The notes beneath the pieces are model-generated. The model was not told the DNA's origin, did no database searches, and saw nothing but the letters and a program-made list of their open reading frames with translations. From Pseudooceanicola antarcticus (GTDB lineage: Bacteria; Pseudomonadota; Alphaproteobacteria; Rhodobacterales; Rhodobacteraceae), in assembly GCF_900215355.1 (NCBI RefSeq), contig NZ_OBEA01000001.1:620001-684000 (forward strand): a stretch of 64,000 nt of DNA. The letters are read 5' to 3'. Position 1 is the stretch's first letter, and each line of letters opens with the position of its first letter. Positions 26,951 through 35,871 of the stretch are shown piece by piece. The position numbers were made by a program, and so were the translations under genes.

Positions 26951-26982
26951 GGGGCCCCCGATCAGGTACAGGATCGGGCCCC
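26951..26982 (-). terminator. Hairpin after the VOC protein gene
   Basis: A GC-rich stem of about 11 bp with one bulged C (26951-26963 with 26972-26982) begins right after the stop codon. There is no T-run; it may end or attenuate the dnaN-recF-VOC transcript before gyrB. Confidence 0.5.
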
Positions 26983-26985
26983 GGA

Positions 26986-27432
26986 TCAGGTCTTGGGCAG
27001 GTCCAGCCGGCCCGTCTCGCCAAGCGGCCAGAAGGGGTTGTGCGCCAGTTCCCACACATGGCCGTCGGGGTCGGCGTAATAGCCAGAGTAGCCGCCCCAG
27101 AAGACTTCCTCGGGGGCCTTCAGCGCCTCGGCACCCGCGGCGAGGGCCTGAGCATAGGCGGCGTCCACTCCGGCCCGGTCGTGGAAATTCTGCGCCAGGG
27201 TCATGGCGCCGGTGCCAAGGGGCGCTCCGGGGCGGCCCTGGTCCTTGGCCAGGGCCTCGCGTCCGAAGAGACCCAGCAGCAACCCGTCCATCTGGTAGAA
27301 CGAGACGCCCTCCTGTTCCTCGGCGGGCTGCCAGCCCAGGGCGGCATAGAAGGCGCGGGCGCGGCCCAGATCCTCGACGCCGAGGGTGATCAGGGTGACC
27401 CGTTGCACGGGCAGGGCGGGTGTCTCGGTCAT
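26986..27432 (-). CDS. VOC-family (glyoxalase/bleomycin-resistance fold) protein
   Basis: A 148-residue protein with the two beta-alpha-beta-beta-beta halves of the vicinal oxygen chelate fold: ITLGVEDLGRARAFYAALGW near the start and YYADPDGHVWELAHNP near the end. The substrate is unknown. Its ATG overlaps the recF stop by 4 bp, so it is translated together with recF, an odd partner for a replication/repair gene. Confidence 0.85.
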   Translation of the reverse strand: MTETPALPVQRVTLITLGVEDLGRARAFYAALGWQPAEEQEGVSFYQMDGLLLGLFGREALAKDQGRPGAPLGTGAMTLAQNFHDRAGVDAAYAQALAAGAEALKAPEEVFWGGYSGYYADPDGHVWELAHNPFWPLGETGRLDLPKT

Positions 27433-28541
27433 GGGGCTGTCCTTTCTTCGGCGCGGCTTTCGCCGGCCTCCTCCGTCACCTCCAGATACTGCGCCCTTTC
27501 GCCCAGCCCTTCAAACAGTTCCGGCCCGGTGCCGGTCATCCAGGCCTGCGCCCCAAGCGCGCAGATCTCGTCGTAGAGGGCGGCGCGGCGGTTGGCGTCG
27601 AGGTGGGCGGCAACCTCGTCCAGCAGCAGGATCGGCGGGGCGCCGAAATCCCGCGCCAGGCCGCGTGCATTGGCCAGGATCAGGCTGACCAGCAGCGCCT
27701 TCTGTTCGCCGGTCGAGGCATCCCGCGCGGGAATGCCCTTCACCGCCCAGAAGGCCTCCATGTCGACCCGGTGCGGCCCCAGCAGGGTGCGCCCGGCAGC
27801 CATATCGCGGCGGCGGCTTTCCTCGAAGCCCGACTGCAGTTCCGCCGCGCTCTGGGGCATCGGCCCTTCGGGGTGCGACAGCGACAGCTGCGGCGCGGGG
27901 AAGGCGGTCTCGGCCTCCTCGGTGGCCTGGGCGACCAGGTGCAGCGCCTTCAGGCGGTTCAGGGTGATCTCTTCCCCCGCCTCGGCCATCTGGCGCTCCA
28001 GGGCGGTGTACCAATGGGCGTCGCGCACCATGTCCTTCAGCAGGCGGTTGCGCTCTCGCATGGCCTTCTCGTAGGCGAGGCTGGCATCGGCATGGGTGGG
28101 GAAGAAGGACAGCACCATGCGGTCCAGGAACCGCCGCCGCCCCTCGGCACCCTCGGTCCAGAGCCGGTCCATCGAGGGCACCAGCCAGAGCACCCGCGCG
28201 ATCCGGCCAAGCGCCAGCTGTGCCGCCGCCTTGTCGTCGATTCGCAGGGCGCGGGACTGGCCCGGCTCCAGCTGCATCTCGACCTCGTGGACCTGGTGCA
28301 GGCTGCGCAGCACGCCAGAGAGCTTCCAGCCGATGGCCTCGGGACGGCGCACCATGTCCTCTGCCGCCGCCCGGCGCAGACCGCGCCCGGGAGAGAACAT
28401 GGACACCGCTTCAAGGATGTTGGTCTTGCCGGCGCCGTTCGGCCCCCAGATGGCCACGGGCCGCCCGTCGGTGGACAGGCTGCCGCGCCGCCAGGAGCGG
28501 AAATGCGACAGGTCCAGCCGGGTCAGACAGAGCCGTCCCAT
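27429..28541 (-). CDS. recF: DNA replication and repair protein RecF
   Basis: A 370-residue SMC-like ATPase with Walker A WGPNGAGKTN (residues 32-41), an early LTRLDLSHFRSW segment and the late ILLLDEVAAHLD (Walker B/D-loop). RecF loads RecA at gaps. It lies 67 bp after dnaN in the usual order. Confidence 0.95.
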   Translation of the reverse strand: MGRLCLTRLDLSHFRSWRRGSLSTDGRPVAIWGPNGAGKTNILEAVSMFSPGRGLRRAAAEDMVRRPEAIGWKLSGVLRSLHQVHEVEMQLEPGQSRALRIDDKAAAQLALGRIARVLWLVPSMDRLWTEGAEGRRRFLDRMVLSFFPTHADASLAYEKAMRERNRLLKDMVRDAHWYTALERQMAEAGEEITLNRLKALHLVAQATEEAETAFPAPQLSLSHPEGPMPQSAAELQSGFEESRRRDMAAGRTLLGPHRVDMEAFWAVKGIPARDASTGEQKALLVSLILANARGLARDFGAPPILLLDEVAAHLDANRRAALYDEICALGAQAWMTGTGPELFEGLGERAQYLEVTEEAGESRAEERTAP

Positions 28542-28608
28542 TGGCCGAACCCCTCTATTCGATGGCTAAAAATACTCTCGCCGAAGGCAATCGCGGCAGC
28601 GATCGCGC

Positions 28609-29727
28609 TTAGACGCGCATCGGCATGACGACATAGACCGCGCTCAGGTCATTGCCTTCGCGCATCAGGGTCGGGTCACCGGAAGAGTTGAACATGAAGA
28701 CGGCGTTCTCGCGGTCGACCTGAGAGGCGATCTCGAGCAGGTACTTGGCGTTGAAGCCGATTTCCAGACGCTCGTCGGCATAGGCCACGGCCAGCTCTTC
28801 CTCGGCGGCGCCGCTGTCAGGTGCGTTGACCGACAGGATCAGGCGGTCCTCGTCCAGCGACAGCTTCACGGCACGCGAGCGCTCGGAGCTGACGGTGGCC
28901 ACACGGTCCACGGCCTTGGCGAATTCGGCGGCGTCCACTTCCAGGCGGCGGGTGTTGCCGGCGGGAATCACGCGCGAGTAATCCGGGAAGGTGCCGTCGA
29001 TGACCTTGGAGGTCAGGGTGATCTGCGGGGTGGCGAAGCGGATCTTGGTCTCGGAGACCGAAACGGCGATCTGCATCTCGTCGTCGTCCAGCAGCTTGCG
29101 CAGCTCGCCCACGGTCTTGCGGGGCACGATGACGCCGGGCATCTCTTCGGCGCCCTCTGGCAGGGCGGCGTCGATACGGGCCAGGCGGTGGCCATCGGTG
29201 GCCACGCAGCGCAGGGCACGACCCTCGTCGCCTTCGGCCACATGCATGTAGACGCCGGTCAGGTAATAGCGGGTTTCCTCGGTCGAGATGGCGAACTTCG
29301 ACTTGTCGAAGAGCCGCCGCAGCACCGGCGCGGGGGCCGAGAAGTTCGAGGCATATTCCGACGAGGCCATGACCGGGAAGTCTTCCTTGGGCAGGGTCGC
29401 CAGGTTGAAGTTCGACCGGCCGGCTTGAACCGTCAGGCGGCCCGCTGCGCCGTCATCCGACAGGGTGACCATGGCACCGTCGGGCAGCTTGCGGACGATC
29501 TCGTGCAGGGTGACGGCGGAAACCGTGGTGGACCCGGCGCGCTCGACCATGCAGGGCGCCTTGTCGACGACCTCGATATCAAGGTCGGTGGCGCGGAAGT
29601 GGACGTCGCTGCCTTCGGCCTCGATCAGCACGTTGGCAAGGATCGGGATCGTGTTGCGCCGCTCGACGACGGATTGCGCCTGGGCGACGGCCTTCAGAAG
29701 CGCGGCACGTTCGATGCTGAATTTCAT
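28609..29727 (-). CDS. dnaN: DNA polymerase III beta clamp
   Basis: A 372-residue sliding clamp with three repeated domains. It begins MKFSIERAALLKAV and ends in the clamp-type PMRV tail (VVMPMRV). Other family marks are NTIPILANV and CVATDGHRLA. The ATG at 29727 is chosen over an in-frame ATG at 29736 because clamps usually start at this MKF. Confidence 0.97.
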   Translation of the reverse strand: MKFSIERAALLKAVAQAQSVVERRNTIPILANVLIEAEGSDVHFRATDLDIEVVDKAPCMVERAGSTTVSAVTLHEIVRKLPDGAMVTLSDDGAAGRLTVQAGRSNFNLATLPKEDFPVMASSEYASNFSAPAPVLRRLFDKSKFAISTEETRYYLTGVYMHVAEGDEGRALRCVATDGHRLARIDAALPEGAEEMPGVIVPRKTVGELRKLLDDDEMQIAVSVSETKIRFATPQITLTSKVIDGTFPDYSRVIPAGNTRRLEVDAAEFAKAVDRVATVSSERSRAVKLSLDEDRLILSVNAPDSGAAEEELAVAYADERLEIGFNAKYLLEIASQVDRENAVFMFNSSGDPTLMREGNDLSAVYVVMPMRV

Positions 29728-30174
29728 GGCCCTCATTCCCTGTGCTGGTACCGGAGCCCCTCCGGGACCGATAAGCTACCCGTTTCTACCGGCAGTACAA
29801 CGGTTTTCCACGTTTTCGGTGCTGCGGAACGGGAGGTCAAGCAGGCAGCGGTGGAGAAAGGCAGCGGTGCGGCCTGCGCGTGTCACCTGCGGACAATCGT
29901 CATCACTTGCCGCTGTGCACCCGCAGGTCGGCCAAGGCCGTGCCCGCGCCCTGCAGAGGTGCGGACAGATGAAGGGAGCCCTGCCGCGAATCAGCGCAGG
30001 CCGGGCAGAGCGGCAGCGAAAGGCGAACTGGATCTTGAAGGCCTGGCGGCCGTGCCTGTATGCAGGCGCCGCTTGCGGTGGCTGGCTGCGGAAACAGAAG
30101 TGATTTGCTCCATTCATTTTTTTCAGACCTGAACGGCCCATACTCTGGCCGCAAGTACCCGGAGACCACCATCC
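29728..30174. other. Intergenic DNA between dnaN and the glycosyltransferase gene
   Basis: This 447-bp divergent promoter region holds no credible gene on either strand. One weak DnaA-box-like sequence (TTTTCCACG, 29802-29810) stands near the dnaN promoter, and a short T-rich stretch lies at 30112-30122. Nothing else stands out. Confidence 0.5.
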
Positions 30175-31131
30175 ATGAGAATTGTCATTGCCAACGAGAG
30201 GTTGGCAAAGCGAACCGGCACCGAGCTGGCCGCCAGGGACCTGGGGCGCGCGCTGAAGGCGCGGGGACACGATGTCATCCTGACCGCGCCCAGCCTTGGC
30301 CCGCTGGCAGAGGAATTGCGTCTGGACGAAGGGTTGCAGGTGGTGGAACCGGACCAACTGGGGCCGCGCCCGGATGTGATTCACCTGAACGATCTGTGCC
30401 TCGCGCAGGACCTTGCCGCGCGCTTTCCAGATGTGCCCATGCTGCTGCAATGGCATCGGTTCGTGCCCGAAGACTTCGCATTGCCGGTGCCGCAGATTGC
30501 CCGGACCTGCGGGGTGACCCCGCGGATGAACCGCAAGATAGCCCGGCGCCTGGGTGTCGAGCCCGAGCAGGTGCTGGGCAATTACGTCGATCTGTCGCGC
30601 TTTGCCCCGCGGTCCGCGCCCCTGCCCGACCGCCCGCGGCGTCTGTTGCTGGTGGGGCAGCAGAAACGCGGTCGCAGGCTGCTGGTCCTGGCGACCCTCG
30701 CGGCGCGCATCCTGGGCCTGAAGCTGACCGCCGTCGGGCCGCGCTACTTCCGGCGGGTCGAGAACCTGCCCGCCGTGGCGCGGGACTTCGACATCGCCAT
30801 CGCCTCGGGGCGGTCCGCGCTGGAATGCCTTGCGGCGGGCTGTGCGCTGCTGCCCGGCGATCCCAAGGGGCTGGGAGAGCTGGTGACGCCGGAGAACCTG
30901 GAGCGCTACCGGAGCGGCAATTTCTCTCAGAGCACTTTCGATGCGCCCCTGAAACTGGGCGTTCTGGTGCGCCGCCTGCGCAGCTACGATGCGGTGTCGG
31001 CAACCATGGCCAGCCAGGCGCTGCGGGAGATGGCCGACATGGCCACGACCGGCGTCAGCGACTTCGAGGCGGTCTACATGTCGCTGTTGCAGGGGCGGCG
31101 TTCAAAGCCGGTACTCTCCGGGTCTGACTAG
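30175..31131 (+). CDS. Glycosyltransferase-like protein (GT4/GT-B type)
   Basis: A 318-residue protein with the GT-B pattern: an N-terminal GTELAARDLGRALKARGHDV helix region, DVIHLNDL, a middle linker with GNYVDLSRFAP (typical 'N.vd...f' of GT4 enzymes), and a C-terminal domain with VGQQKRGRRLL and the donor-site-like ASGRSALECLAAGCALL (Glu near residue 223). It lacks a signal peptide. It is transcribed opposite to dnaN and dnaA and sits between them, so it is an insertion in the usually adjacent pair. The sugar and acceptor are unknown. Confidence 0.72.
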   Translation: MRIVIANERLAKRTGTELAARDLGRALKARGHDVILTAPSLGPLAEELRLDEGLQVVEPDQLGPRPDVIHLNDLCLAQDLAARFPDVPMLLQWHRFVPEDFALPVPQIARTCGVTPRMNRKIARRLGVEPEQVLGNYVDLSRFAPRSAPLPDRPRRLLLVGQQKRGRRLLVLATLAARILGLKLTAVGPRYFRRVENLPAVARDFDIAIASGRSALECLAAGCALLPGDPKGLGELVTPENLERYRSGNFSQSTFDAPLKLGVLVRRLRSYDAVSATMASQALREMADMATTGVSDFEAVYMSLLQGRRSKPVLSGSD

Positions 31132-31184
31132 GGAAGGTGGGGTGGCCGGCAACCCACGCCCTCGGGCCAGGCCCTTCAGACGTG

Positions 31185-31214
31185 AAAAAGCCCGGCACCT
31201 GGCCGGGCTCTTTT
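31185..31214. terminator. Bidirectional terminator between the glycosyltransferase gene and dnaA
   Basis: AGCCCGGC (31189-31196) pairs with GCCGGGCT (31202-31209), flanked by an A-run on the left and TCTTTT on the right. It serves the converging glycosyltransferase gene and dnaA. Confidence 0.88.
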
Positions 31215-31233
31215 CGTTGAAAGGGGGCGTGGC

Positions 31234-32658
31234 TTACGCTTCCAGCGAGCGGCGCAGCATTTCCAGGTCGTCGGCGATCTGGGCGTCCTGGATCATCAGC
31301 TCTTCGATCCGCTTCACGCCGTGCATCACGGTGGTGTGGTCGCGGCCTCCGAAGCGGCGGCCGATCTCGGGCAGCGAGCGCGAGGTCAGCTTCTTGCACA
31401 GATACATGGCGATCTGGCGCGGACGGGCGAAGGAGCGCACGCGCTTCGGCCCGATCATGTCGCTGAGGCGGATGTTGTAATGCTCGGCCACGCGGCGCTG
31501 GATCTCTTCGATGGTGATCTTGCGATCAGAGGCGCGCAGCACGTCCGACAGACAATCCTGTGTCAGCTCCAGCGTGATCTCGCGGCCGACCAGCGAGGCA
31601 AAGGCGAAGAGCCGGGTCAGCGCGCCTTCCAGCACCCGCACGTTGGTCGAGATCCGATGCGCGAGGAATTCCATAACGCCGTCGGCGACCTGCAGGTCGG
31701 GGTGCTTCAGACGGAAGCTGGCGACCTTGGATTGCAGGATGCCCAGGCGCAGCTCGTAGTCCGTCGGGTGCAGGTCGACGACCAGGCCCGAGCTCAGACG
31801 GGAGGAGATGCGGACCGGCAGGTTCTTGATCTCGTTCGGGGCGCAATCGCCCGAGATGATGATCTGCTTGTTGTGATCCACCAGCGCGTTGAAGGTGTGG
31901 AAGAACTCTTCCTGGGTCGAATCCTTGCCGGCGATGAACTGCACGTCATCGACCATCAGCACGTCGACGGTACGGAAGAGGGATTTGAAATCCATCATCT
32001 TCTTGTCGCGCAGCGCCTGGACGAAGCGGTACATGAACTGCTCGGCGGAAAGATAGACCACGTTCAGATGCGGCTGGCTGGCCTTCAGCTCGTGGGCGAT
32101 GGCATGCATGAGGTGGGTCTTGCCGAGGCCGACGCCACCATAAAGGAAGAGCGGGTTGAACTCGACCTCGCCACCCGAGGCGACACGGCGCGCGGCGGCA
32201 TGGGCCAGCTCGTTGGGCTTGCCGACGACGAAGCTGTCGAAGGTGGAATGGGGGTCCAGCGGCGCCGGCTGCAACATGCGGTCCTGCATGGAGTGGGAGC
32301 CGCCGGCGGAGGCGGATCGCGTGGCAACCTTGGGTTGAGCGATGACCGGACCACCGGAGGCCGCGGCGCTGGCGCGGGCGGTGACCGAGGCGGCGGCACG
32401 GGCGGCGGCTTCGCGGGCGGCGGCGACGGTGAAGTCGATGCGGCGGACGGCCGGGTCGATCGCGGTCAGGGCACGCAGGATGTCGTCTTCAAAGTGGCGT
32501 TGCACATAGGTGCCGGCATAGCCGGACGGCGCTGCCATGGTCGCAACCCCTTCGCTCAGCGAGACCAGCTCCAGCGGCGCAATCCAGTTCGTGTAGTTAT
32601 GCTCGCTGACGGATGTCCGAAGAGTTTCCTTAAGCTCGCCCCAGCTCGTGTTCACCAT
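31234..32658 (-). CDS. dnaA: Chromosomal replication initiator DnaA
   Basis: A 474-residue initiator. Domain I starts WGELKETL; a variable Ala/Ser-rich linker covers about 80-130; the AAA+ domain has Walker A GGVGLGKT (174-181) and Walker B VLMVDDVQ; and the C-terminal DNA-binding domain has the signature GGRDHTTVMHGVKRI. The ATG at 32658 is used with the AAGGA ribosome site upstream; an in-frame TTG at 32676 lies upstream of that site and is not needed. The upstream region contains several inverted repeats. Confidence 0.97.
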   Translation of the reverse strand: MVNTSWGELKETLRTSVSEHNYTNWIAPLELVSLSEGVATMAAPSGYAGTYVQRHFEDDILRALTAIDPAVRRIDFTVAAAREAAARAAASVTARASAAASGGPVIAQPKVATRSASAGGSHSMQDRMLQPAPLDPHSTFDSFVVGKPNELAHAAARRVASGGEVEFNPLFLYGGVGLGKTHLMHAIAHELKASQPHLNVVYLSAEQFMYRFVQALRDKKMMDFKSLFRTVDVLMVDDVQFIAGKDSTQEEFFHTFNALVDHNKQIIISGDCAPNEIKNLPVRISSRLSSGLVVDLHPTDYELRLGILQSKVASFRLKHPDLQVADGVMEFLAHRISTNVRVLEGALTRLFAFASLVGREITLELTQDCLSDVLRASDRKITIEEIQRRVAEHYNIRLSDMIGPKRVRSFARPRQIAMYLCKKLTSRSLPEIGRRFGGRDHTTVMHGVKRIEELMIQDAQIADDLEMLRRSLEA

Positions 32659-33110
32659 TTTATCCTTCTTCCCCAATCAACATACTTCTCTACACACCCG
32701 GATTTGACCGGATTTGGCGCGTCAGCGGATCGTAGGAGGAAAACCCATCCGCACGTTTCGTGGCCTGTACGAAACGGCTCCGGATGGACCGGCGAAAACC
32801 AAAAGACACCCAGGCGACAGAAATGATTCCCGCCGCGAAAGGCAATTCAGGTTCTATGACATGGACAAGGCTGACAATCTGTTGGGTGAAAACGGCAGCC
32901 GTTTCAAACCTTTGTCAGCCATTAGCCCCTGTTACCGGGACTATTAGTCCCCCCCAAGGCGATGACTCGCAGGCTCAAGCTAGCAACTTCCGCGCGACCG
33001 CCGCAACAGCACAACGCGCTTGACTCAGATCGAATCCGAAAGGAATCGAGCCAGCGTGACAAAGCTGCCAATCTGCTGACCGGCTTCCCCTGCGGCGCCC
33101 GTCAGACAAG
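32659..33110. other. dnaA-rpsT intergenic region with clustered inverted repeats
   Basis: About 450 bp without a gene. It contains a tandem CCGGATTTG repeat (about 32698-32716), a perfect 8-bp inverted repeat (CGTTTCGT 32754-32761 with ACGAAACG 32769-32776), and a nested structure: GGCTGACAA (32869-32877) with TTGTCAGCC (32912-32920), enclosing AAACGGC/GCCGTTT (32890-32896 with 32898-32904). No TTATCCACA-type DnaA box was found, so an origin is not called. These may be dnaA regulatory sites. Confidence 0.6.
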
Positions 33111-33140
33111 AAAAAGGCGCGGTCGAAACCGCGCCCTTTT
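33111..33140 (-). terminator. Terminator of rpsT
   Basis: A GC-rich stem around a CGAA tetraloop (loop about 33124-33127) is followed on the minus strand by five T residues, about 65 bp after the rpsT stop. Confidence 0.88.
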
Positions 33141-33205
33141 GCATCAAATAGTTACCAGCTTCGGGGCTGGTCGGGCCGGGCCAGGGGCCCGTTCCCGTGC
33201 AGCGA

Positions 33206-33469
33206 TCAGGCGATTGCCTTGACCCGTGCAGCCAGGCGCGAGATTTTGCGCGAGGCGGTGTTCTTGTGGTAAACGCCCTTGGTCACACCACGCATCAGCT
33301 CGGGCTGGGCGGCCTTCAGGGCTGCTGCCGCGGCGGCCTTGTCGCCGGAAGCGATGGCTTCCTCGACCTTGCGCAGGTGGGTACGGATGCGCGAGCGACG
33401 TGCCTTGTTGACGGCGGTGCGGGTTTCGATCTGACGGGCGCGCTTCTTGGACTGTGCCGTATTTGCCAT
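33206..33469 (-). CDS. rpsT: Small ribosomal subunit protein S20
   Basis: An 87-residue basic helical protein beginning [13 protein letters not shown] and ending with [15 protein letters not shown], as in S20 of the 30S subunit. It is a monocistronic gene next to dnaA, as in many Rhodobacteraceae, with its own terminator. Confidence 0.98.
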   Translation of the reverse strand: MANTAQSKKRARQIETRTAVNKARRSRIRTHLRKVEEAIASGDKAAAAAALKAAQPELMRGVTKGVYHKNTASRKISRLAARVKAIA

Positions 33470-33827
33470 GGTTCTGTCTTTCCGATCTACGGTTCAGGTT
33501 TCGCTTCGATGCCGCCGCCACAGCTTCGTTCGGAACCGGGGCCCTAAACGAAAAAACTGCCAAGGCAGAAACAGTCCCGTGGCAGGTTGTGGAAGCGTTC
33601 TCTTCCACGTTCTCCGGCGCAATGCGGCCTCACGACACTGTACGACCTCGAAGAGGTACGTTGAATTTCTGCCCGCGCTCTAAGCCCTGTGGGCAAGAGA
33701 GTCAACAGATCACCTGCAGGCAGGCCCCTGGGGGGGGCGACCTCTGTAGTGTTTACGTAGGGGAAGGGTGGCTCTAGGCTCTGCTTCAGACGTTGGCCAA
33801 TGCGGGAAGGGGCAGCGGCTCTTGGAC
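33470..33827. other. Intergenic DNA between rpsT and the FAD oxidoreductase gene
   Basis: A 358-bp divergent promoter region. No gene or strong repeat was found. A run of eight G residues (33730-33737) is the only notable feature; it is a possible slippage site or sequencing-sensitive spot. Confidence 0.5.
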
Positions 33828-34958
33828 ATGCAGAAGTCATACGACGTTCTCGTCGTTGGGGCGGGAATCGCGGGGCTGTCGCTGGCTGCTGCCCTGTCCG
33901 AGACCGCCCGCGTCGCCGTGCTCGAGCGCGAGGCCGGCCCCGGCCGTCATGCCTCGGGGCGCGCGGCGGCGCTGCTGCGGTTGCTGCACAGCCATGACGA
34001 GCTGCGCGGCCTGACCGAGGCCTCTCTGCCCTTCCTGATGGATCGCCATCCCGAGATCGACGGTGCGCCCCTGCTGAAATCGCGTGGCCTGCTGCTGCTG
34101 GCGCGCGAGGACCAGCTGCCGCTGATGTCCCATGTCGAGACCCGCGCCCGCGGGTTGCTGCGCCGGCTCGATCGGCAGGACCTGCTGACCCTGGTGCCGC
34201 AGCTGCGCTATGGCTATGCGGGCGGCGCGCTGATCGAGGAGGGGGCCCGCGATATCGACGTGCCGCGCCTGATGGAGGTCTTCCGGCGCCGTTTCGCGGC
34301 CCATGGTGGCGACCTTTATTGCAGCGCCGAGGTCTCTGACATGTGGCGACAGGACGGGCTGTGGCGGGTGCAGAGCGCCGCCGGGCCCTTTTCCGCGCCG
34401 GTGGTGGTCAATGCCGCCGGGGCCTGGGCCGATGGCCTGGCCCGGATGGCCGGGGTGGCCCCCATCGGGATCGACGCCATGCGCCGCACCGTGCTCGAGG
34501 TCGAGGTGCGCGAGGCAGAGCGCCTGGCCGAATTGCCGATGATCGTCGACATGGACATGCATTTCTACCTGAAGCCCGAGGGCGGGATGGTGCTGCTCTC
34601 TCCGGCGGACGAGACCAGCGCCAAGCCCGGAGACGTGGTTCATGAGGATCTAGACGTTACCCTCTGCCTCGACCGGATCAGGGCCTGTTTCGATCTCGAG
34701 ATCCTGGACGTGAAGCGGATCTGGGCCGGGCTGCGCAGCTACGCGCCGGACCGCATGCCGGTGCTGGGATTCGATGCCGGGCGGCCGGGATTCTACTGGC
34801 TGGCGGCGCAGGGCTCTTCCGGTATCCAGACCGCCCCGGCGGTGGCCCGTTTCGCCGCCGCCCAGATCACCGGCAGCGCGGCGGTCCTTCCCGGTGCCGA
34901 CCTGCAGCAGCTGGAACGGCGGGTCTCTCCGGCCCGCTTCGCCGAAGCCGCCCTTTGA
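33828..34958 (+). CDS. FAD-dependent oxidoreductase (D-amino acid oxidase/glycine oxidase family)
   Basis: A 376-residue flavoprotein. It has the dinucleotide-binding motif VLVVGAGIAGLSLAAAL (residues 7-23), a GRHASGRAAALLR segment, VVNAAGAWAD in the middle and the C-terminal AGLRSYAPDRMPVLG and AAQGSSGIQTAPA motifs of the DAO fold. It oxidises an amino or imino group of an unknown substrate. The ATG at 33828 is chosen because it opens the Rossmann strand. It stands alone and is followed by a bidirectional terminator. Confidence 0.85.
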   Translation: MQKSYDVLVVGAGIAGLSLAAALSETARVAVLEREAGPGRHASGRAAALLRLLHSHDELRGLTEASLPFLMDRHPEIDGAPLLKSRGLLLLAREDQLPLMSHVETRARGLLRRLDRQDLLTLVPQLRYGYAGGALIEEGARDIDVPRLMEVFRRRFAAHGGDLYCSAEVSDMWRQDGLWRVQSAAGPFSAPVVVNAAGAWADGLARMAGVAPIGIDAMRRTVLEVEVREAERLAELPMIVDMDMHFYLKPEGGMVLLSPADETSAKPGDVVHEDLDVTLCLDRIRACFDLEILDVKRIWAGLRSYAPDRMPVLGFDAGRPGFYWLAAQGSSGIQTAPAVARFAAAQITGSAAVLPGADLQQLERRVSPARFAEAAL

Positions 34959-34980
34959 AAGACCGCCTGCCCGGAAGGCA

Positions 34981-35011
34981 AAAGGGCCAGCCCCTCGGGC
35001 CGGCCCTTCTT
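34981..35011. terminator. Bidirectional terminator between the FAD oxidoreductase and enoyl-CoA hydratase genes
   Basis: An imperfect GC stem with AAA on the left and CTTCTT on the right lies between two converging genes. Both T-runs are short but in the right place. Confidence 0.75.
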
Positions 35012-35028
35012 GTCGGATGCGCCCGGCT

Positions 35029-35805
35029 TCAGCGGTCGCGGAACTGCGGTTCGCGCTTCTCGAGGAAGGCGGTCATGCCCTCTTTCTGGTCTTCGGTGGC
35101 GAAGAGAGAGAAGAAGAGGCGCTTTTCATACAGCAGACCCTCGGTGAGAGTGGTCTCTTCGGCGCGGTTCACCGCCTCCTTCACCGCCATGACCGAGATC
35201 ATGCTCTTCTCGGCGATCTTGGCGGCGGCCTGCATGGCGTTTTCCATCAGCTTCTTGCAGGGTACGACACGGCTGACGAGGCCTGCGCGCTCGGCTTCCT
35301 CGGCATCCATGAAGCGCCCGGTCAGGTTCATGTCCATGGCCTTGGCCTTGCCGATGGCGCGGGTCAGCCGCTGGCTGCCGCCCATCCCGGCCATGACGCC
35401 CAGGTTGATCTCGGGCTGGCCGAACTTGGCGTTGTCGCCCGCGATGATGAAATCGCACATCATCGCCAGCTCGCAGCCACCGCCAAGCGCGTAGCCCGAG
35501 ACGGCGGCGATGATCGGCTTGCGGATGCGGGCGATGGTGCCGGTCGCGTCGCTGAACAGGTCCTCGGAGTAGACATCGACGAAGCCCTTCTCGGCCATCA
35601 TCTTGATGTCGGCGCCGGCGGCGAAGAACTTCTCGGTGCCGGTGACCACGATGCAGCGCACCTTGGGGTCCTTCTGGGCCGCTTTCAGCGCCTGGGCCAG
35701 CTCTGAGAGCAGCACGTCGTTGAGGGCGTTCATCGCATCCGGCCGGTTCAGTTTCACCAGCGCGATGTGGTCTTCGATCTCGACGATGATCGTCTCGTAA
35801 GCCAT
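35029..35805 (-). CDS. Enoyl-CoA hydratase
   Basis: A 258-residue crotonase. Both catalytic glutamates are present: Glu112 ([11 protein letters not shown]) and Glu132 ([15 protein letters not shown]), at the spacing of rat mitochondrial enoyl-CoA hydratase. The oxyanion-hole segment is AAGADIKMM near residue 66. It hydrates short-chain 2-enoyl-CoA in fatty acid or amino acid breakdown. No partner enzymes are adjacent. Confidence 0.93.
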   Translation of the reverse strand: MAYETIIVEIEDHIALVKLNRPDAMNALNDVLLSELAQALKAAQKDPKVRCIVVTGTEKFFAAGADIKMMAEKGFVDVYSEDLFSDATGTIARIRKPIIAAVSGYALGGGCELAMMCDFIIAGDNAKFGQPEINLGVMAGMGGSQRLTRAIGKAKAMDMNLTGRFMDAEEAERAGLVSRVVPCKKLMENAMQAAAKIAEKSMISVMAVKEAVNRAEETTLTEGLLYEKRLFFSLFATEDQKEGMTAFLEKREPQFRDR

Positions 35806-35871
35806 GGGGTGAGTGTCCCTGTTGCTGAGATGTAGGGCCGATTCCCTAGCATTTTGCCCTCTGGGATCAAG

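Noticed and set aside
32659-33205. Chromosomal origin oriC
   Set aside because: Gene context is suggestive, but no TTATCCACA-type box cluster or AT-rich unwinding stretch was found; repeats alone do not justify the call.
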